NCBI RefSeq assembly: GCF_900105685.1 | Contig: NZ_LT629781.1 | Coordinates: 1,860,001 to 1,924,000 of the forward strand | Length of the DNA stretch: 64,000 nucleotides | Direction: 5' to 3' | DNA from: Verrucomicrobium sp. GAS474 | Lineage (GTDB): Bacteria; Verrucomicrobiota; Verrucomicrobiia; Methylacidiphilales; GAS474 | In this document: piece after piece, positions 8,910 through 18,912 of the stretch | Numbering within the stretch: position 1 is the first letter of the stretch | How the letters are laid out: each line of letters starts with the position of its first letter | The notes under the pieces: model-generated | The model's database searches: none | The model's input: the letters and a program-made list of their open reading frames with translations, nothing else | What the model was told of the DNA's origin: nothing | Made by a program: the position numbers and the translations under genes

Positions 8910-8994
8910 TGGTGCACTCGGGGAGACTCGAACTCCCATGGATTTCTCCACACGCACCTCAAGCGTGCGCGTCTACCAATTTCGCCACGAGTGC
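8910..8994 (-). tRNA. tRNA-Leu (anticodon GAG)
   Basis: The 85-nt cloverleaf has a 7-bp acceptor stem GCACTCG/CGAGTGC and a D-arm with AATTGGTAGACGC. The anticodon stem is CACGC/GCGTG around the loop TTGAGGT, and the anticodon GAG is the complement of 8958-8960. There is a class II variable arm and a TpsiC arm with GTTCGAGTC. The 3' CCA is encoded (complement of 8910-8912). It reads CUU/CUC leucine codons; CTC is the dominant Leu codon in the neighbouring genes. Confidence 0.95.
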
Positions 8995-9007
8995 AAGAGG
9001 AGGGGAG

Positions 9008-9036
9008 AATAAAGCGGGAAACGCTTTGGCTGTCCA
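9008..9036 (-). promoter_or_regulatory. Sigma-70-type promoter of tRNA-Leu
   Basis: On the minus strand TGGACA (complement of 9031-9036) and TTTATT (complement of 9008-9013) are separated by 17 bp. This would start transcription a few bases upstream of the tRNA 5' end. Confidence 0.45.
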
Positions 9037-9112
9037 CTCTTTCTTGTGCGGCGGCGCTCTTTTTTCTTTGCCCAGAAGCGATTGCCTTCTTTCCGCCTCC
9101 CGGGGGATTTGA

Positions 9113-9487
<375 letters not shown>

Positions 9488-9538
9488 GGCCGTTCCGGGT
9501 TCTTTTTTCCCCCAGCCCCCGCTTCCTTCCCGCGCTCC

Positions 9539-11332
9539 ATGGCCACGTGGCTTTTCCCCGAGGCAACGGCTGATGCGGGCGAGGGGAAGGGGGGGCGGGG
9601 CCGCCGGGGGGGCAGGAACCTCCTTGGCGCCGATTGGCGGAAGCCGCTTCCGCTCCTCTGCCTGCTGGCGGTGCTCGCCGGGGCCTTCTGGGCGACGTTC
9701 CGGCTGGGCCGGATCGGGTTCATGTCGCTCGACATGCCGATCACGTGGGACGCGGCCTGGCGGATGATGAACGGCCAGTGGCCGTGCCGCGATTTCAACA
9801 CGCCGGGCGATGTCCTCCCCGCCCTGATCCAGATCGTTTTCTTCAAGGTCTGCGGGGTCAACTGGTGGGGCTACCTGGTCCACGCGGGACTCTGCAACGC
9901 GGCCTTCGCCCTCGGGGTGATGCTCTTCCTCTCCCGGATGGGGGCGCCGGTGCTCCTCTCCCTCTTCGTCGGGGCGATGGAGGGGTGGCATTTCAACACG
10001 CCGATCGGGATTCCCTATTACGACCAGTATTCCTATTTCTTCGCGTTCTTCGCCCTCGCGGCGTTCACGCTCGGGGTCCTCGACCGGAACCTGATGCTGC
10101 GGGGGATCTTCCTCCTCCTGGTTCCGCCCCTCTGCGTGGCGACGATCCTCTCCAAGGTCTCCCCGGGGCTCTACGCGCTGGCGCTGCTGCCGGGGATCTT
10201 CGTCGTCTCCTGCCGCAGGGGGGAGCGTTGGGACGCGATCGGGGTGCTGGTCGCCTCGTCGATCCTGACAGTCCTCGGCCTCGGCCTGCTCTGCTGGTAC
10301 GGCGGGGTTGCCCCGGACCGGGTGTGGGAGTCGTTCTTCGGTCTTCCCTCGGGCATCGGGCACGAGCGGTGGGCGGCGGTCCGCTGGGAGGATTGGCGGC
10401 TGCAGGCGGAGTGGCGGATGGGACGGCTGGCGGGGCTCTGGATCGCGCTCCCGGCGGGGCTGGCGGCGGCGGTGGCGCTCCTCGTCCGGCGGGAGCGGGG
10501 GATGGCGGGGAGCCGCTATGTGAAGCCGGAGAACGATCTCCGGCGGGATCGCATCCGGGCGCTGATCTGGATCACGCTGGCCGCGCCCTGGGTCGATCTG
10601 GTGACGTTCCTCTCCGCCGACCAGCAGGCGCTGAATTACCTCGCCTACGGGGTGCTCGCGCTGGGGACGGGGCTGACGGCCTTCGGCCTCGCGGCGGGGC
10701 GCGGAGTGGCGGCGCGGACGGTTTACGTCGCGGCGTTTTGCCTCATGGTGGCGGTGACGGTCCGGGTCGAGCTCGGGACGGCCTGGAAGATGGTGCTGCG
10801 GAATGTGAACGACTTCGGCCTCCCCGAGTCGACGAAGCTTTCCGAGTTCCCCCCGGCGGGCCGGGAGCTGGCGCCGATGATCTGGATCAACTCGAACGGC
10901 CAGTACTCGGCGGAGGAGTTCTGGCGGGTGGTCGATTTCCTGAAGGAGAAGAACGAGCCCTTTTTGATCGCGGGCCAGAACACGCTCCCCTACGCCTTCT
11001 GCGGCCGGGTGAATCCGTTCCCCATCGCGTGGCTCCATCGCGGGCTGACGTTCCCGAAGCCCGAGGACCCGCGCCGCCCGGCGTTCGACGCCTGGGCGAT
11101 CGAGCGGCTGAAGGCGGCGGGTATCCGCTGGATGGCGGTCGACTCGACGTGGGGCAACTGGCTCGGCGACCTCCCGTTCCTCCAGGCCTGGGCCGACCGG
11201 GCGACGGGGCCCGAGGTGAGGATCGCCTCGTGGCGGCTGATCCCCGTCGACGTGGCGCTCCTCGGCCTGCCTGCGGAAGCGACGCCGACGCCCGCACCGC
11301 CGTCTGACGCGGTCCCGCCCGCCGCGCCATGA
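9539..11332 (+). CDS. Polytopic membrane protein, GT-C glycosyltransferase-like (paralogue 1)
   Basis: The 597-residue protein has about ten predicted transmembrane segments and a soluble C-terminal domain (from about 400). An acidic motif follows the first membrane segment (LDMPITWDAAWRMMNG), then RDFNTPGDV and a YYDQYSYFF block. This layout resembles GT-C lipid-linked sugar transferases of the PMT/ArnT type, where an Asp in the first external loop is catalytic, but the family is not firmly recognised. It is clearly paralogous to the next gene, whose ATG overlaps its stop by 4 bp. It ends in a Pro/Ala-rich tail. Substrate unknown. Confidence 0.7.
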   Translation: MATWLFPEATADAGEGKGGRGRRGGRNLLGADWRKPLPLLCLLAVLAGAFWATFRLGRIGFMSLDMPITWDAAWRMMNGQWPCRDFNTPGDVLPALIQIVFFKVCGVNWWGYLVHAGLCNAAFALGVMLFLSRMGAPVLLSLFVGAMEGWHFNTPIGIPYYDQYSYFFAFFALAAFTLGVLDRNLMLRGIFLLLVPPLCVATILSKVSPGLYALALLPGIFVVSCRRGERWDAIGVLVASSILTVLGLGLLCWYGGVAPDRVWESFFGLPSGIGHERWAAVRWEDWRLQAEWRMGRLAGLWIALPAGLAAAVALLVRRERGMAGSRYVKPENDLRRDRIRALIWITLAAPWVDLVTFLSADQQALNYLAYGVLALGTGLTAFGLAAGRGVAARTVYVAAFCLMVAVTVRVELGTAWKMVLRNVNDFGLPESTKLSEFPPAGRELAPMIWINSNGQYSAEEFWRVVDFLKEKNEPFLIAGQNTLPYAFCGRVNPFPIAWLHRGLTFPKPEDPRRPAFDAWAIERLKAAGIRWMAVDSTWGNWLGDLPFLQAWADRATGPEVRIASWRLIPVDVALLGLPAEATPTPAPPSDAVPPAAP

Positions 11333-13017
11333 AGACGCCTGCGGTGCCGTGGCTTTTCCCCGGGACCGGGGGGCGGGGCGATTTCCGGGCGGCGTGGCTC
11401 GCGCCCCTGCCGTTGCTCGCCCTCGCGGCGCTCGCGCTGTGGGCGTTCGGCGCGACGTTCTATTACGGGCGGATCGGCTTCATGCCGCTCGATTCCCCGA
11501 TCACGTGGGACGGCGGCTGGCGGATTCTCCGCGGGCAGGTGCCGCTCCGCGATTTCAACACCCCGGGCGATGTGATCCCGGCGCTCTTCCAGGCGGGCGT
11601 CTTCGCTCTCTGCGGGGTCAACTGGTGGGGCTACCTCGCCCATGCCGGGCTCAGCAGCGCGGTCTTCGCCGTCGGGGTGACGCTCTTCCTCTCGCGGCTC
11701 GGCTCGCCCCGGGCGGTCGCCCTCGGCGCGGGGGTGCTGGAGGGGTGGCTTTTCAATACGCCGAAGGGGATTCCCTACTACGATCAATATTCCTATCTCT
11801 TCGGCTTCCTCGCCCTCGCGGCGGCGGTGCTCGGGGTGACGGAGGCGGGAGTGTGGCGGCGGCGGTTTCTGGCGCTCGTCCCGCCGCTGGTCGCGCTCAC
11901 GGCGCTCTCGAAGCTGACGCCGGGGGCCTACATCGTGGCGACGATCCCGGTGGCGCTCTGGCTGGGCGATCGGGAAGGGGAACGCGGGACGACGTGGCGC
12001 TGCCTCGCGGTCTCGGCGGCGGCGACGGCGGCGGGGCTGGCGCTGCTCGGCTGGGGGCTCGGGATCACGGCGGGGAGGGCGTGGGAGTCGTTGGTCCGGC
12101 TGCCGCTGGAGATGGGGAAGGGGCGGCAGGACTGGCTATCGGAGGAGACCGTCCTTCATCAGCTGGGCTGGTATTTTTCCCACTTCCGGGTCTTTTACTT
12201 CGCGCTTCCCGTCGCGGCCCTGGCGACGGTGCTGACGTTGCAGCCGGAGTGGGAGGCGGACGAGGAAAGGCGGCGCATCCGGCTGCTGGCGTGGATCGCC
12301 TGCTGTGCGCCGGGGATCGACGTCTTGGCCCAGCTCCTTTCCTCGCAGGGGAATATCAATTACCAGGCCTTCGCCCCCCTCGGCCTCGGGGCGGGGTTGA
12401 CGGCGGGCCTCGTGGCGGCCGGGCGGCTGGGCGGGGAACGGCTGGCCCGGGGGAGGCGGTGGCGGGTGCTCTATGTCGCGATCCTCGCGCTCCTGGCGGT
12501 GCGGATGGGGCTGCTGGAGTGGGGCTCCTCGTGGAAGATCCGGGAACGGCAGGTGACGCTGCTCGGGCAGTTCCCGAAGGGATCGGCCGTCGAGGCCTAT
12601 CCCCGCGCCGGGCGCGAACTGCGGCCGCTGATCTGGGTCGAGTCCTCCCCCGGGGAATCGCCGGCGACGTTCTGGCAGGGGATCGATTTCCTGCGGACGA
12701 GCGGGAAGCCGTTCCTCCTCGCGGGGCGGAACACGCTCCCCTACGCCCTTTGCGGCCAGGTGAATCCCTTTCCCGCCGCCTGGTATCATGAGGGACTCAC
12801 GTTCCCCAAGGCGGGCGACCGGCGGCGCGAGGCTTTCGACGCCCGGGCAAAGGCGATGCTGAAGGCGGCGGGAGTGCGCTGGATCGCCGTCCAGGACGGC
12901 GACGACACGGCGTTGGCACTCTTCCCGTTCCTGCGGGAATGGGCGTCCCGGGGGGGGCATGAGGAGAGGCTTGGCTCATGGCGCTTCATCCAGGTCGATC
13001 CGGGACTGCTGCAGTAA
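11329..13017 (+). CDS. Polytopic membrane protein, GT-C glycosyltransferase-like (paralogue 2)
   Basis: The 562-residue protein shares the whole architecture of the preceding gene: SPITWDGGWRILRG, RDFNTPGDVIPALFQ, GVNWWGYLAHAG, YYDQYSYLFGF, and a C-terminal FLLAGRNTLPYALCGQVNPFP block. The start overlaps the previous stop (ATGA), so translation is coupled and the pair probably arose by tandem duplication. Divergence is spread along the protein, so the duplication is not recent. As with its partner, a role in adding a sugar or other group to an envelope polymer is inference from topology. Confidence 0.7.
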   Translation: MKTPAVPWLFPGTGGRGDFRAAWLAPLPLLALAALALWAFGATFYYGRIGFMPLDSPITWDGGWRILRGQVPLRDFNTPGDVIPALFQAGVFALCGVNWWGYLAHAGLSSAVFAVGVTLFLSRLGSPRAVALGAGVLEGWLFNTPKGIPYYDQYSYLFGFLALAAAVLGVTEAGVWRRRFLALVPPLVALTALSKLTPGAYIVATIPVALWLGDREGERGTTWRCLAVSAAATAAGLALLGWGLGITAGRAWESLVRLPLEMGKGRQDWLSEETVLHQLGWYFSHFRVFYFALPVAALATVLTLQPEWEADEERRRIRLLAWIACCAPGIDVLAQLLSSQGNINYQAFAPLGLGAGLTAGLVAAGRLGGERLARGRRWRVLYVAILALLAVRMGLLEWGSSWKIRERQVTLLGQFPKGSAVEAYPRAGRELRPLIWVESSPGESPATFWQGIDFLRTSGKPFLLAGRNTLPYALCGQVNPFPAAWYHEGLTFPKAGDRRREAFDARAKAMLKAAGVRWIAVQDGDDTALALFPFLREWASRGGHEERLGSWRFIQVDPGLLQ

Positions 13018-13034
13018 GGGGGCAGCCCGGCCTA

Positions 13035-13350
13035 CGGACGCGTGATTCTCCCGATAGGAGTCAGGGCGTATTGGTACTGCAATCCCTTCAGTACGTACCC
13101 TCGGGCGTACCGAAACCATCCGATTTTAATCCAGTTCGGAGACGGGGCGCCGCCAAAGCGCGTCCGCCTAGTTCAAGCCCTCAGAACAGGACTGCCTGCG
13201 CGATAGCGCAATACCTCGTAAAGGGGAAACTAACTTGCAGGGTCGGGAGACAAGTCACGGAGGGGCGGAGCCCCTCTGTGGCTATAAAGCGGATCGCCTC
13301 CAGCTGTACAGGGTCGACCGCGCAGGTCCCGAAGGGCCGCCCCGCTCCCA
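13035..13350 (+). repeat. Intergenic modular repeat, copy A (type I 5' half, with extra module)
   Basis: This copy fills the gap between two convergent genes. Its 5' half is type I, shared with copy G (CCGATTTTAATCCAGTTCGG, then GCGCCGCCAAAGCGCGTCCG). The extra module (about 13190-13255) has the hairpin TGCGC-GATA-GCGCA (13197-13210) and AGGGGAAACTAACTTGCAGG. The shared 3' half has the hairpin AGGGGC-GGA-GCCCCT (13261-13275), CTGTACAG (13304-13311), GGTCGACC and GTCCCGAAGGGC. No open frame is shared with the other copies. Confidence 0.85.
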
Positions 13351-13436
13351 TGGCGTCCAGGGGAGCGGACCGCATGGAAGCATCATCCAGAGGCGATTCT
13401 CTCTCGGGCTCTTGACCCCTTTTGGAAAGCCAAGCC

Positions 13437-15281
13437 CTAGCCCGGAATATCCCCTTCGAGCGCGCCCTTGTCCCCTTCCATCGGCTCGATGATGATGTCC
13501 CGCGCGGTGGCGCCGGCGGGGATCATGGGGAGGACGTGTTCGGTGTAGGGGACCATCACGTCGAGGACGTAGGCTTCCTTCGACTCGACGAGGCGCTTCA
13601 GCGCGGGACGGAGTTCCTCGGGCTTCGTGATCCGTTCCGACTTCACGCCGAATCCGGCGCAGATCGTCGGGTAATCGGGATAGATCGCCTTGAGGTCGTT
13701 CGGGTTGCCGAGGAAGGTGTGGCCGCGGTTGCTCTTGAAGAAGCGGTCTTCCCACTGCACCACCATGCCGAGGTATTGGTTGTTCAGGATGATGACCTTC
13801 GCGGGGATGTTCTCCGCCACGGCCGTCGCCAATTCCTGGACGTTCATGATGAAGCTGCCGTCGCCGTCGATGTCGATGACCTGCCGGTGCGGGTGGGCGA
13901 CCTTCGCGCCGAGCGCCGCGGGATGGCCGAAGCCCATTGTCCCGAGGCCCGCCGAGGTGAGGAAGCTGCGCGGGTGGGTGAACTTGTAATACTGCGCGGC
14001 CCACATCTGGTGCTGGCCGACGCCGGTGGTGATGATCGCCTCGCCCTTCGTGATCTCGCAGAGCTCCTCGATCACGCGCTGGGGCATGATGACGTCGACG
14101 GGGGTGTGCTGGCCCTTGTAGCGGAGGGGGAATTCCTTCTTCCAGCCGTCGATCCGCTTCTGCCACTCGGGGAATTTCTTCCACCGGCGGCCCTGGGCGG
14201 TCTGGGCGGCGATGATCTTGTTGAGGCGCGTCAGGGCGTAGCCGATGTCGCTGAGGATCGGGAGGTGGACGTCCTTGTTCTTGTTGATCTCGGAGTTGTC
14301 GACGTCGATGTGGACGATCGTCGCCTTGCGGGCGAATTCCTTCACGTTGCCGGTCACCCGGTCGTCGAAGCGGACGCCGAAGGCGAGGACGAGGTCGGCC
14401 TCGTCGACGGCGTAGTTCGCGTAGACGGTGCCGTGCATGCCGAGCCACTTCAGCGAGAGGGGATGGTTCTCCGGGAAGCAGCCGATGCCCATCAGGGTCG
14501 TCGTCACGGGGATGTGGAGGGTCTCGGCGAATTTCCTCAGCTCGGCCGAGGCCTCGGCGCTGATGATGCCGCCGCCGACGTAGAGGACGGGCCGCTCCGC
14601 CTGCTCGACGAGGCCGAGGATCTCCTGGAGGGCGAGGTCGTCGGCCTTCGGGGGCGGGTTGAAGCCGCGGAGGTTCACCTTGTCCGGGAAGATCGGCTGG
14701 CAGGGCATCTGCTGGATGTCCTTCGGCATGTCGATGAGGACGGGGCCGGGACGGCCCGAGCGGGCGATGTGGAAGGCTTCCTTCACCACGCGCGGGATGT
14801 CGTTCACATCCATGATGAGGTAGTTGTGCTTCACCACGGGGAGGCTCATCCCGAAGACGTCGGTCTCCTGGAAGGCGCCGCGGCCGATCATGTCCCGCTT
14901 CACCTGGCCGGTGATGGCCACCAGGGGGACCGAATCCATGAAGGCGTCGGCGATGCAGGTGATGAGGTTCGTCGCGCCGGGGCCCGAGGTTGCCATGCAA
15001 ACGCCGACCTTGCCCGTCGCCCGGGCGTAGCCGCCCGCCATGAAGCCGCCGCCCTGCTCGTGCCGGGGGAGGATCGTCCGGATCTTCTTCGACCGGGTGA
15101 GGGACTGGTGGAGGAGCATGCTCGCCCCGCCCGGGTAGGCGAAGAGAACGTCGACCCCTTCCCGCTCCAGGGCGGCGACGAGGACGTCGGCGCCGGTCAT
15201 GGGGGGGGAGAGTTTGGCGGGGGCCTTCGACGTTTTCGTCGTCTTGGCCGCTTTGCCCTTCGATTTGTTCTCTTTGCTCAT
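13437..15281 (-). CDS. ilvB: Acetolactate synthase large subunit
   Basis: The 614-residue ThDP enzyme condenses pyruvate to acetolactate (or with 2-oxobutyrate) for valine, leucine and isoleucine synthesis. Visible features are YPGGASM and the catalytic Glu in [15 protein letters not shown] near the N-terminus, the FAD/central domain with [11 protein letters not shown], and the ThDP/Mg motif GDGSFIMN...NNQYLGMV in the C-terminal third. A 25-residue Lys/Ala-rich tail precedes the family start. An in-frame GTG lies 36 bp further upstream, but ATG is preferred. No ilvN regulatory subunit or ilvC is adjacent; a repeat copy follows the stop. Confidence 0.94.
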   Translation of the reverse strand: MSKENKSKGKAAKTTKTSKAPAKLSPPMTGADVLVAALEREGVDVLFAYPGGASMLLHQSLTRSKKIRTILPRHEQGGGFMAGGYARATGKVGVCMATSGPGATNLITCIADAFMDSVPLVAITGQVKRDMIGRGAFQETDVFGMSLPVVKHNYLIMDVNDIPRVVKEAFHIARSGRPGPVLIDMPKDIQQMPCQPIFPDKVNLRGFNPPPKADDLALQEILGLVEQAERPVLYVGGGIISAEASAELRKFAETLHIPVTTTLMGIGCFPENHPLSLKWLGMHGTVYANYAVDEADLVLAFGVRFDDRVTGNVKEFARKATIVHIDVDNSEINKNKDVHLPILSDIGYALTRLNKIIAAQTAQGRRWKKFPEWQKRIDGWKKEFPLRYKGQHTPVDVIMPQRVIEELCEITKGEAIITTGVGQHQMWAAQYYKFTHPRSFLTSAGLGTMGFGHPAALGAKVAHPHRQVIDIDGDGSFIMNVQELATAVAENIPAKVIILNNQYLGMVVQWEDRFFKSNRGHTFLGNPNDLKAIYPDYPTICAGFGVKSERITKPEELRPALKRLVESKEAYVLDVMVPYTEHVLPMIPAGATARDIIIEPMEGDKGALEGDIPG

Positions 15282-15395
15282 AATAATAACGGGGTTGTAA
15301 AAACGGGAGGGAGTCACTAAACCATACCCCCTCTCTTTTGGCGATATCGAAATACCCTTACCGGGGCCGAAATTTCAGGGGCATGTACAAAATAA

Positions 15396-15424
15396 TTGAC
15401 ACTCCTCCCGATCGTACCTATTTT
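15396..15424 (+). promoter_or_regulatory. Strong sigma-70-type promoter for rplM-rpsI
   Basis: A perfect -35 TTGACA (15396-15401), a 17-bp spacer and -10 TATTTT (15419-15424) predict a start about 20 nt upstream of the rplM ATG. The short leader has no Shine-Dalgarno and is pyrimidine-rich. Confidence 0.75.
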
Positions 15425-15449
15425 CACCCCTCCCTCAACTCCTACTGTT

Positions 15450-15890
15450 ATGAGCAAAACGACGATCAGCGCCAAGGCCTCCGAAATCGAACGCAAGTGG
15501 TTCGTCATCGACGCCGCCAATAAGGTGGTGGGCCACGTGGCCGAAAAAGCCGCAGTCCTCCTCCGCGGCAAGCACAAAACCCTTTATACCCCCCATGTCG
15601 ACTCGGGCGACTTCGTCGTCGTGATCAACGCCTCCAAGGCGATCTTCACCGGCAAGAAGGAGACCCAGAAGGAATACCGGAGCTTCTCCGGCTTCATGGG
15701 CGGCCACAAGTCCGAGACCCCGGCCCGCCGCCGCATCCGGAAGCCCGAACTGCTGATCGAGACCGCCGTGAAGGGGATGATCCCCCACAACCGCCTCGGC
15801 CGCCAGATCTACCGCAAGCTCAACGTCTACGCCGGTGCGGAGCATCCCCACGCCGCGCAGCAGCCCGTCGCCGTCGAGGTGACCAACTAA
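15450..15890 (+). CDS. rplM: 50S ribosomal protein L13
   Basis: The 146-residue L13 is recognisable from RKWFVIDA, the GKHKTLYTPHVDSGD stretch, YRSFSGFMGG and KGMIPHNRLGRQ. It is an early-assembly large-subunit protein bound to 23S rRNA. The start MSKTTISA is chosen because it matches the family and lies just after the predicted transcription start; the frame is open further upstream but contains the promoter. The gene pairs with rpsI, 19 bp downstream, the near-universal L13-S9 operon. Confidence 0.97.
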   Translation: MSKTTISAKASEIERKWFVIDAANKVVGHVAEKAAVLLRGKHKTLYTPHVDSGDFVVVINASKAIFTGKKETQKEYRSFSGFMGGHKSETPARRRIRKPELLIETAVKGMIPHNRLGRQIYRKLNVYAGAEHPHAAQQPVAVEVTN

Positions 15891-15909
15891 TCTTAGAAAA
15901 AGAGATCCC

Positions 15910-16305
15910 ATGCCCACCGCTTCCCCGATCCAGACCACGGGCCGCCGCAAGACGGCGATCGTCACTGTCAAGCTCAGCCCCGGCACCGGCATCGTCACGG
16001 TCAACGGCCGCGACGTGAACGACTACTTCACCACCACCACCTCCCGCATCGAGGCCGTCAAGCCCCTCAACGCGATCGAGGGCGGCAAGAAGTTCGACTT
16101 CGTCTGCAAGGCCATCGGCGGCGGCACCACCGGCCAGGCCGGCGCCCTCAGCCTCGCCATCGCCCGCGCCCTCATCGAGCACGACGCGGAACTCCGCCCC
16201 GCCCTCAAGAAGGGCGGCTTCCTCCGCCGCGATCCCCGCATGAAGGAGCGCAAGAAGTCCGGCCAGCCCGGCGCCCGCAAGCGCTTCCAGTTCTCCAAGC
16301 GTTAG
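15910..16305 (+). CDS. rpsI: 30S ribosomal protein S9
   Basis: The 131-residue S9 starts with TTGRRKTAIVTVKL and has the central GGGTTGQAGALSLAIARALI helix. It ends in the basic tail KRFQFSKR, whose terminal Arg reaches the decoding site. It is co-transcribed with rplM. It is followed by a small hairpin. Confidence 0.97.
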   Translation: MPTASPIQTTGRRKTAIVTVKLSPGTGIVTVNGRDVNDYFTTTTSRIEAVKPLNAIEGGKKFDFVCKAIGGGTTGQAGALSLAIARALIEHDAELRPALKKGGFLRRDPRMKERKKSGQPGARKRFQFSKR

Positions 16306-16315
16306 TCTTTCTTTT

Positions 16316-16332
16316 CATCCTCCCGGAGGATG
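16316..16332 (+). terminator. Hairpin after rpsI, possible terminator
   Basis: CATCCTC and GAGGATG pair with a 3-base loop. It lacks a downstream T-run (the T-rich stretch is upstream), so it may be an RNA-stabilising hairpin rather than an intrinsic terminator. Confidence 0.35.
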
Positions 16333-16487
16333 CGTCTCCCAGAGCGGGGCAATTGGATTCGATTCATTTCGGCCCGGTTGTCCCGCTTCGGTGTTTTCAG
16401 GGGTGTTTCCTTCTTTGTTTCGTTGCGTTTTCGCCGCTGTTTTGCCATCCATCCACTTGGTTCCAGAATCCTAGACCGTTCCACAAC

Positions 16488-17519
16488 ATGAATACCGCCA
16501 TCATCGGAGCGTCCGGCTATGCGGGCGAGGAGACCGTGCGGATCCTCTCCCGGCATCCCCGGCTGAAGATCACGGCGGTGACCTCCCGGCAGTTCAAGGG
16601 GAAGACCCTCGGGGCGGTCGTCGGCGGCCTCACCCGGAACCGGGATATCCTCTTCGAGGACCTCTCCCCGGAGCAGGTCGCGGAGCGGGCCGACCTCTTC
16701 GTCCTCGCGGTCCCCCACGGCGTCGCCTCGGAGTACGCCGTCCCCCTGCGGAAGGCCGGGAAACTCGTCGTCGATCTCAGTGCCGACTTCCGGCTCCACG
16801 ACCCGGCGGTCTACGAGGAATTCTACGGCCATCCCCATCCCTCGCCCGAGCTCCTCAAGGAATCGGTCTACGCCCTCCCCGAGCTCCACGCCGACGCCAT
16901 CCGCAAGGCCGACCTCATCGCCTCCCCCGGCTGCTATCCCACCAGCATCCTCCTCGCCCTCGCCCCCGCCGTGCAGGAAGGGCTGATCGACCTCGCCACG
17001 ATTTCCATCACCTCCCTCAGCGGCGTCACCGGCGCGGGGAAGAAGGCCGAGATCCCCCTCCTCCACGGCGAGATCGGCGAGAGCGCGAAGGCCTACGGCA
17101 TCCCGAAGCACCGGCACCTGAGCGAGATCGAGCAGGAACTCGCCCTCCTGGCCGGGAAGCCGGTCCGCGTCAGCTTCGTCCCCCACCTTATCCCGATCAA
17201 CCGGGGCATCCTCACCACCATCACCGCGCAGCTCGTCCAGCCGCCGGAGATCGCCGTCATCGCCGCGATCCAGGCCCTCTACGAGGAAGCCTACCGGAAT
17301 GCCCCCTTCGTCCGGGTCCTCGCCGCCGACGCGCCCCTCCCCGAGGTGAAGAACGTCGCCCGGACGAACGTCGCCGAGATCGCCCTGCGGGTCGATCCCC
17401 GGACCGGGCGGCTGATCGTCATCTCGGCCATCGACAACCTCGTGAAGGGGACTGCCGGGCAGGCCGTCCAGGCGATCAACCTCCGTTTGGGATGGCCCGA
17501 GGACGAGGGACTTCTGTAG
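16488..17519 (+). CDS. argC: N-acetyl-gamma-glutamyl-phosphate reductase
   Basis: The 343-residue enzyme makes N-acetylglutamate semialdehyde in arginine synthesis. The NADP site GASGYAGEE is at 7-15. The active-site C149 lies in ASPGCYPTS. The AVPHGVASE and HRHLSEIEQEL blocks are family typical. The start MNTAIIGASG places the Rossmann motif correctly. It opens the argC-argJ-argB-argF run, with a 71-bp gap to argJ. Confidence 0.96.
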   Translation: MNTAIIGASGYAGEETVRILSRHPRLKITAVTSRQFKGKTLGAVVGGLTRNRDILFEDLSPEQVAERADLFVLAVPHGVASEYAVPLRKAGKLVVDLSADFRLHDPAVYEEFYGHPHPSPELLKESVYALPELHADAIRKADLIASPGCYPTSILLALAPAVQEGLIDLATISITSLSGVTGAGKKAEIPLLHGEIGESAKAYGIPKHRHLSEIEQELALLAGKPVRVSFVPHLIPINRGILTTITAQLVQPPEIAVIAAIQALYEEAYRNAPFVRVLAADAPLPEVKNVARTNVAEIALRVDPRTGRLIVISAIDNLVKGTAGQAVQAINLRLGWPEDEGLL

Positions 17520-17590
17520 TTTGGTCTTCGTTCCGTCTCATCATTTTCTGCGGCATCTAATTTTTGAAAGTTGAATCAAAAGGGGAATCC

Positions 17591-18892
17591 ATGGCGACTG
17601 TAATCGGTAAAGGCAAAGGCAAGAGCAAGGGCAGGGGCAAGGTCGTCAAGGCCGCCTCGGCCCCGGACGAGGGGCGGATCACGCTGCTGAAGAACGGCGG
17701 CGTCACCTCGCCCTCCGGCTTCCTCTCCTCCGGCGTCGCCGCCGGGATCAAGAAAAAGAAGGGCGCGCGCGACCTCGCCCTCGTCGTCTCGACCGTCCCC
17801 GCCGAGGTCGCCGCCGTCTTCACCGTCAACCAGGTGAAGGCCGCCCCCGTCCGCGTCTCGATCGAGCACGCGAAGCAGGGGAAGATCCGCGCCGTCGTCG
17901 CCAACGCCGGTTGCGCCAACGCCTGCACCGGCGTCGACGGCATCCGGGACGCGAAGGAGACGACCGAGCTCGTCGCCGCCTCCCTCACCGAGGCCGGGCT
18001 CCCGGCGAAGGGCTCCGAGGTCCTCGTCTGCTCCACGGGCCGGATCGGCATCCTCCTCCCGATGCCCGCCGTCCGGCGCGGGGTGAAGGCGGCGACCGCC
18101 GCCCTCGCCTCCGACGGCCACCACGCCGCCGAGGCGATCATGACGACCGACACCTTCGCGAAGCACGTCGCCGTCCGCATCGTCATCGACGGGAAGCCCG
18201 TCATCATCGGCGGCATCGCCAAGGGCGCCGGGATGATCCATCCCGACATGGCGACGATGCTCTGCTTCGTCACCACCGACGCCGCCATCGACCGGACCAC
18301 CCTCCGCCGCTGCGTCGACGAGGGCGTCGCCCGCTCCTTCAACTCGATCTCCGTCGACGGCGACACCTCGACGAACGACACCGTCATCGTCCTCGCCAAC
18401 GGCCAGGCGAAGAACCCGAAGCTGACCGCGAAGCACCCCCAGCTCCCCCTCTTCCGCTCCGCGCTCCGCCGCGTGATGAAGGAACTCGCCCGGATGATCG
18501 TCCGGGACGGCGAGGGGATCAGCAAGGTCGTCGAGGTCACCGTGAAGGGGGCCGCCTCCGCCCGCGAGGCGAAGCTGGCCGCCGAGGCCGTCGGCAAGTC
18601 GACCCTCGTGAAGTGCTCCTGGTGCGGCAACGACCCGAACTGGGGCCGCATCATGGACGCCCTCGGCTACTCCAAGGCCCGGATGCAGGAAGAACTCGTC
18701 GAGATCTTCTACGACGGGCTCCAGGCCGTCGTGAACGGCCAGCGGAGCCTCGTCCCCGAGACCCGCATCCGCAAGATCGTCGCCCGGCCCGAATTCACCA
18801 TCACCATCCACCTCCACCTCGGCCACGGGGAATACACCTTCCTCACCGCCGACCTCACCGAGGAATACGTGACCCTGAACAAGGGAGAGTAA
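17591..18892 (+). CDS. argJ: Bifunctional glutamate N-acetyltransferase / amino-acid acetyltransferase
   Basis: The 433-residue ArgJ transfers the acetyl group between acetylornithine and glutamate, recycling it in arginine synthesis. Self-cleavage and catalysis depend on T222 in KGAGMIHPDMATML. Other family blocks are NAGCANACTG, STGRIGILLP and GNDPNWGRIMDALGYS. About 26 residues precede the family start and are rich in Lys/Gly (KGKGKSKGRGKVVK), an odd basic tail. The ATG has AAGGGG upstream. Presence of ArgJ means a cyclic pathway, so argA may not be needed. Confidence 0.95.
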   Translation: MATVIGKGKGKSKGRGKVVKAASAPDEGRITLLKNGGVTSPSGFLSSGVAAGIKKKKGARDLALVVSTVPAEVAAVFTVNQVKAAPVRVSIEHAKQGKIRAVVANAGCANACTGVDGIRDAKETTELVAASLTEAGLPAKGSEVLVCSTGRIGILLPMPAVRRGVKAATAALASDGHHAAEAIMTTDTFAKHVAVRIVIDGKPVIIGGIAKGAGMIHPDMATMLCFVTTDAAIDRTTLRRCVDEGVARSFNSISVDGDTSTNDTVIVLANGQAKNPKLTAKHPQLPLFRSALRRVMKELARMIVRDGEGISKVVEVTVKGAASAREAKLAAEAVGKSTLVKCSWCGNDPNWGRIMDALGYSKARMQEELVEIFYDGLQAVVNGQRSLVPETRIRKIVARPEFTITIHLHLGHGEYTFLTADLTEEYVTLNKGE

Positions 18893-18912
18893 GCTCTCCC
18901 CAACCCCACGCC

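Noticed and set aside
9488-9538. Intrinsic terminator after glnB
   Set aside because: Only a GGCC/GGCC pairing with a distant T-run; too weak, and the next gene is close.
13035-13350. Repeat copies as CRISPR repeats or integron attC sites
   Set aside because: Copies are dispersed singly, not in regular arrays, and lack spacer-repeat periodicity. No integrase or R'/R'' core pair consistent with attC was found.
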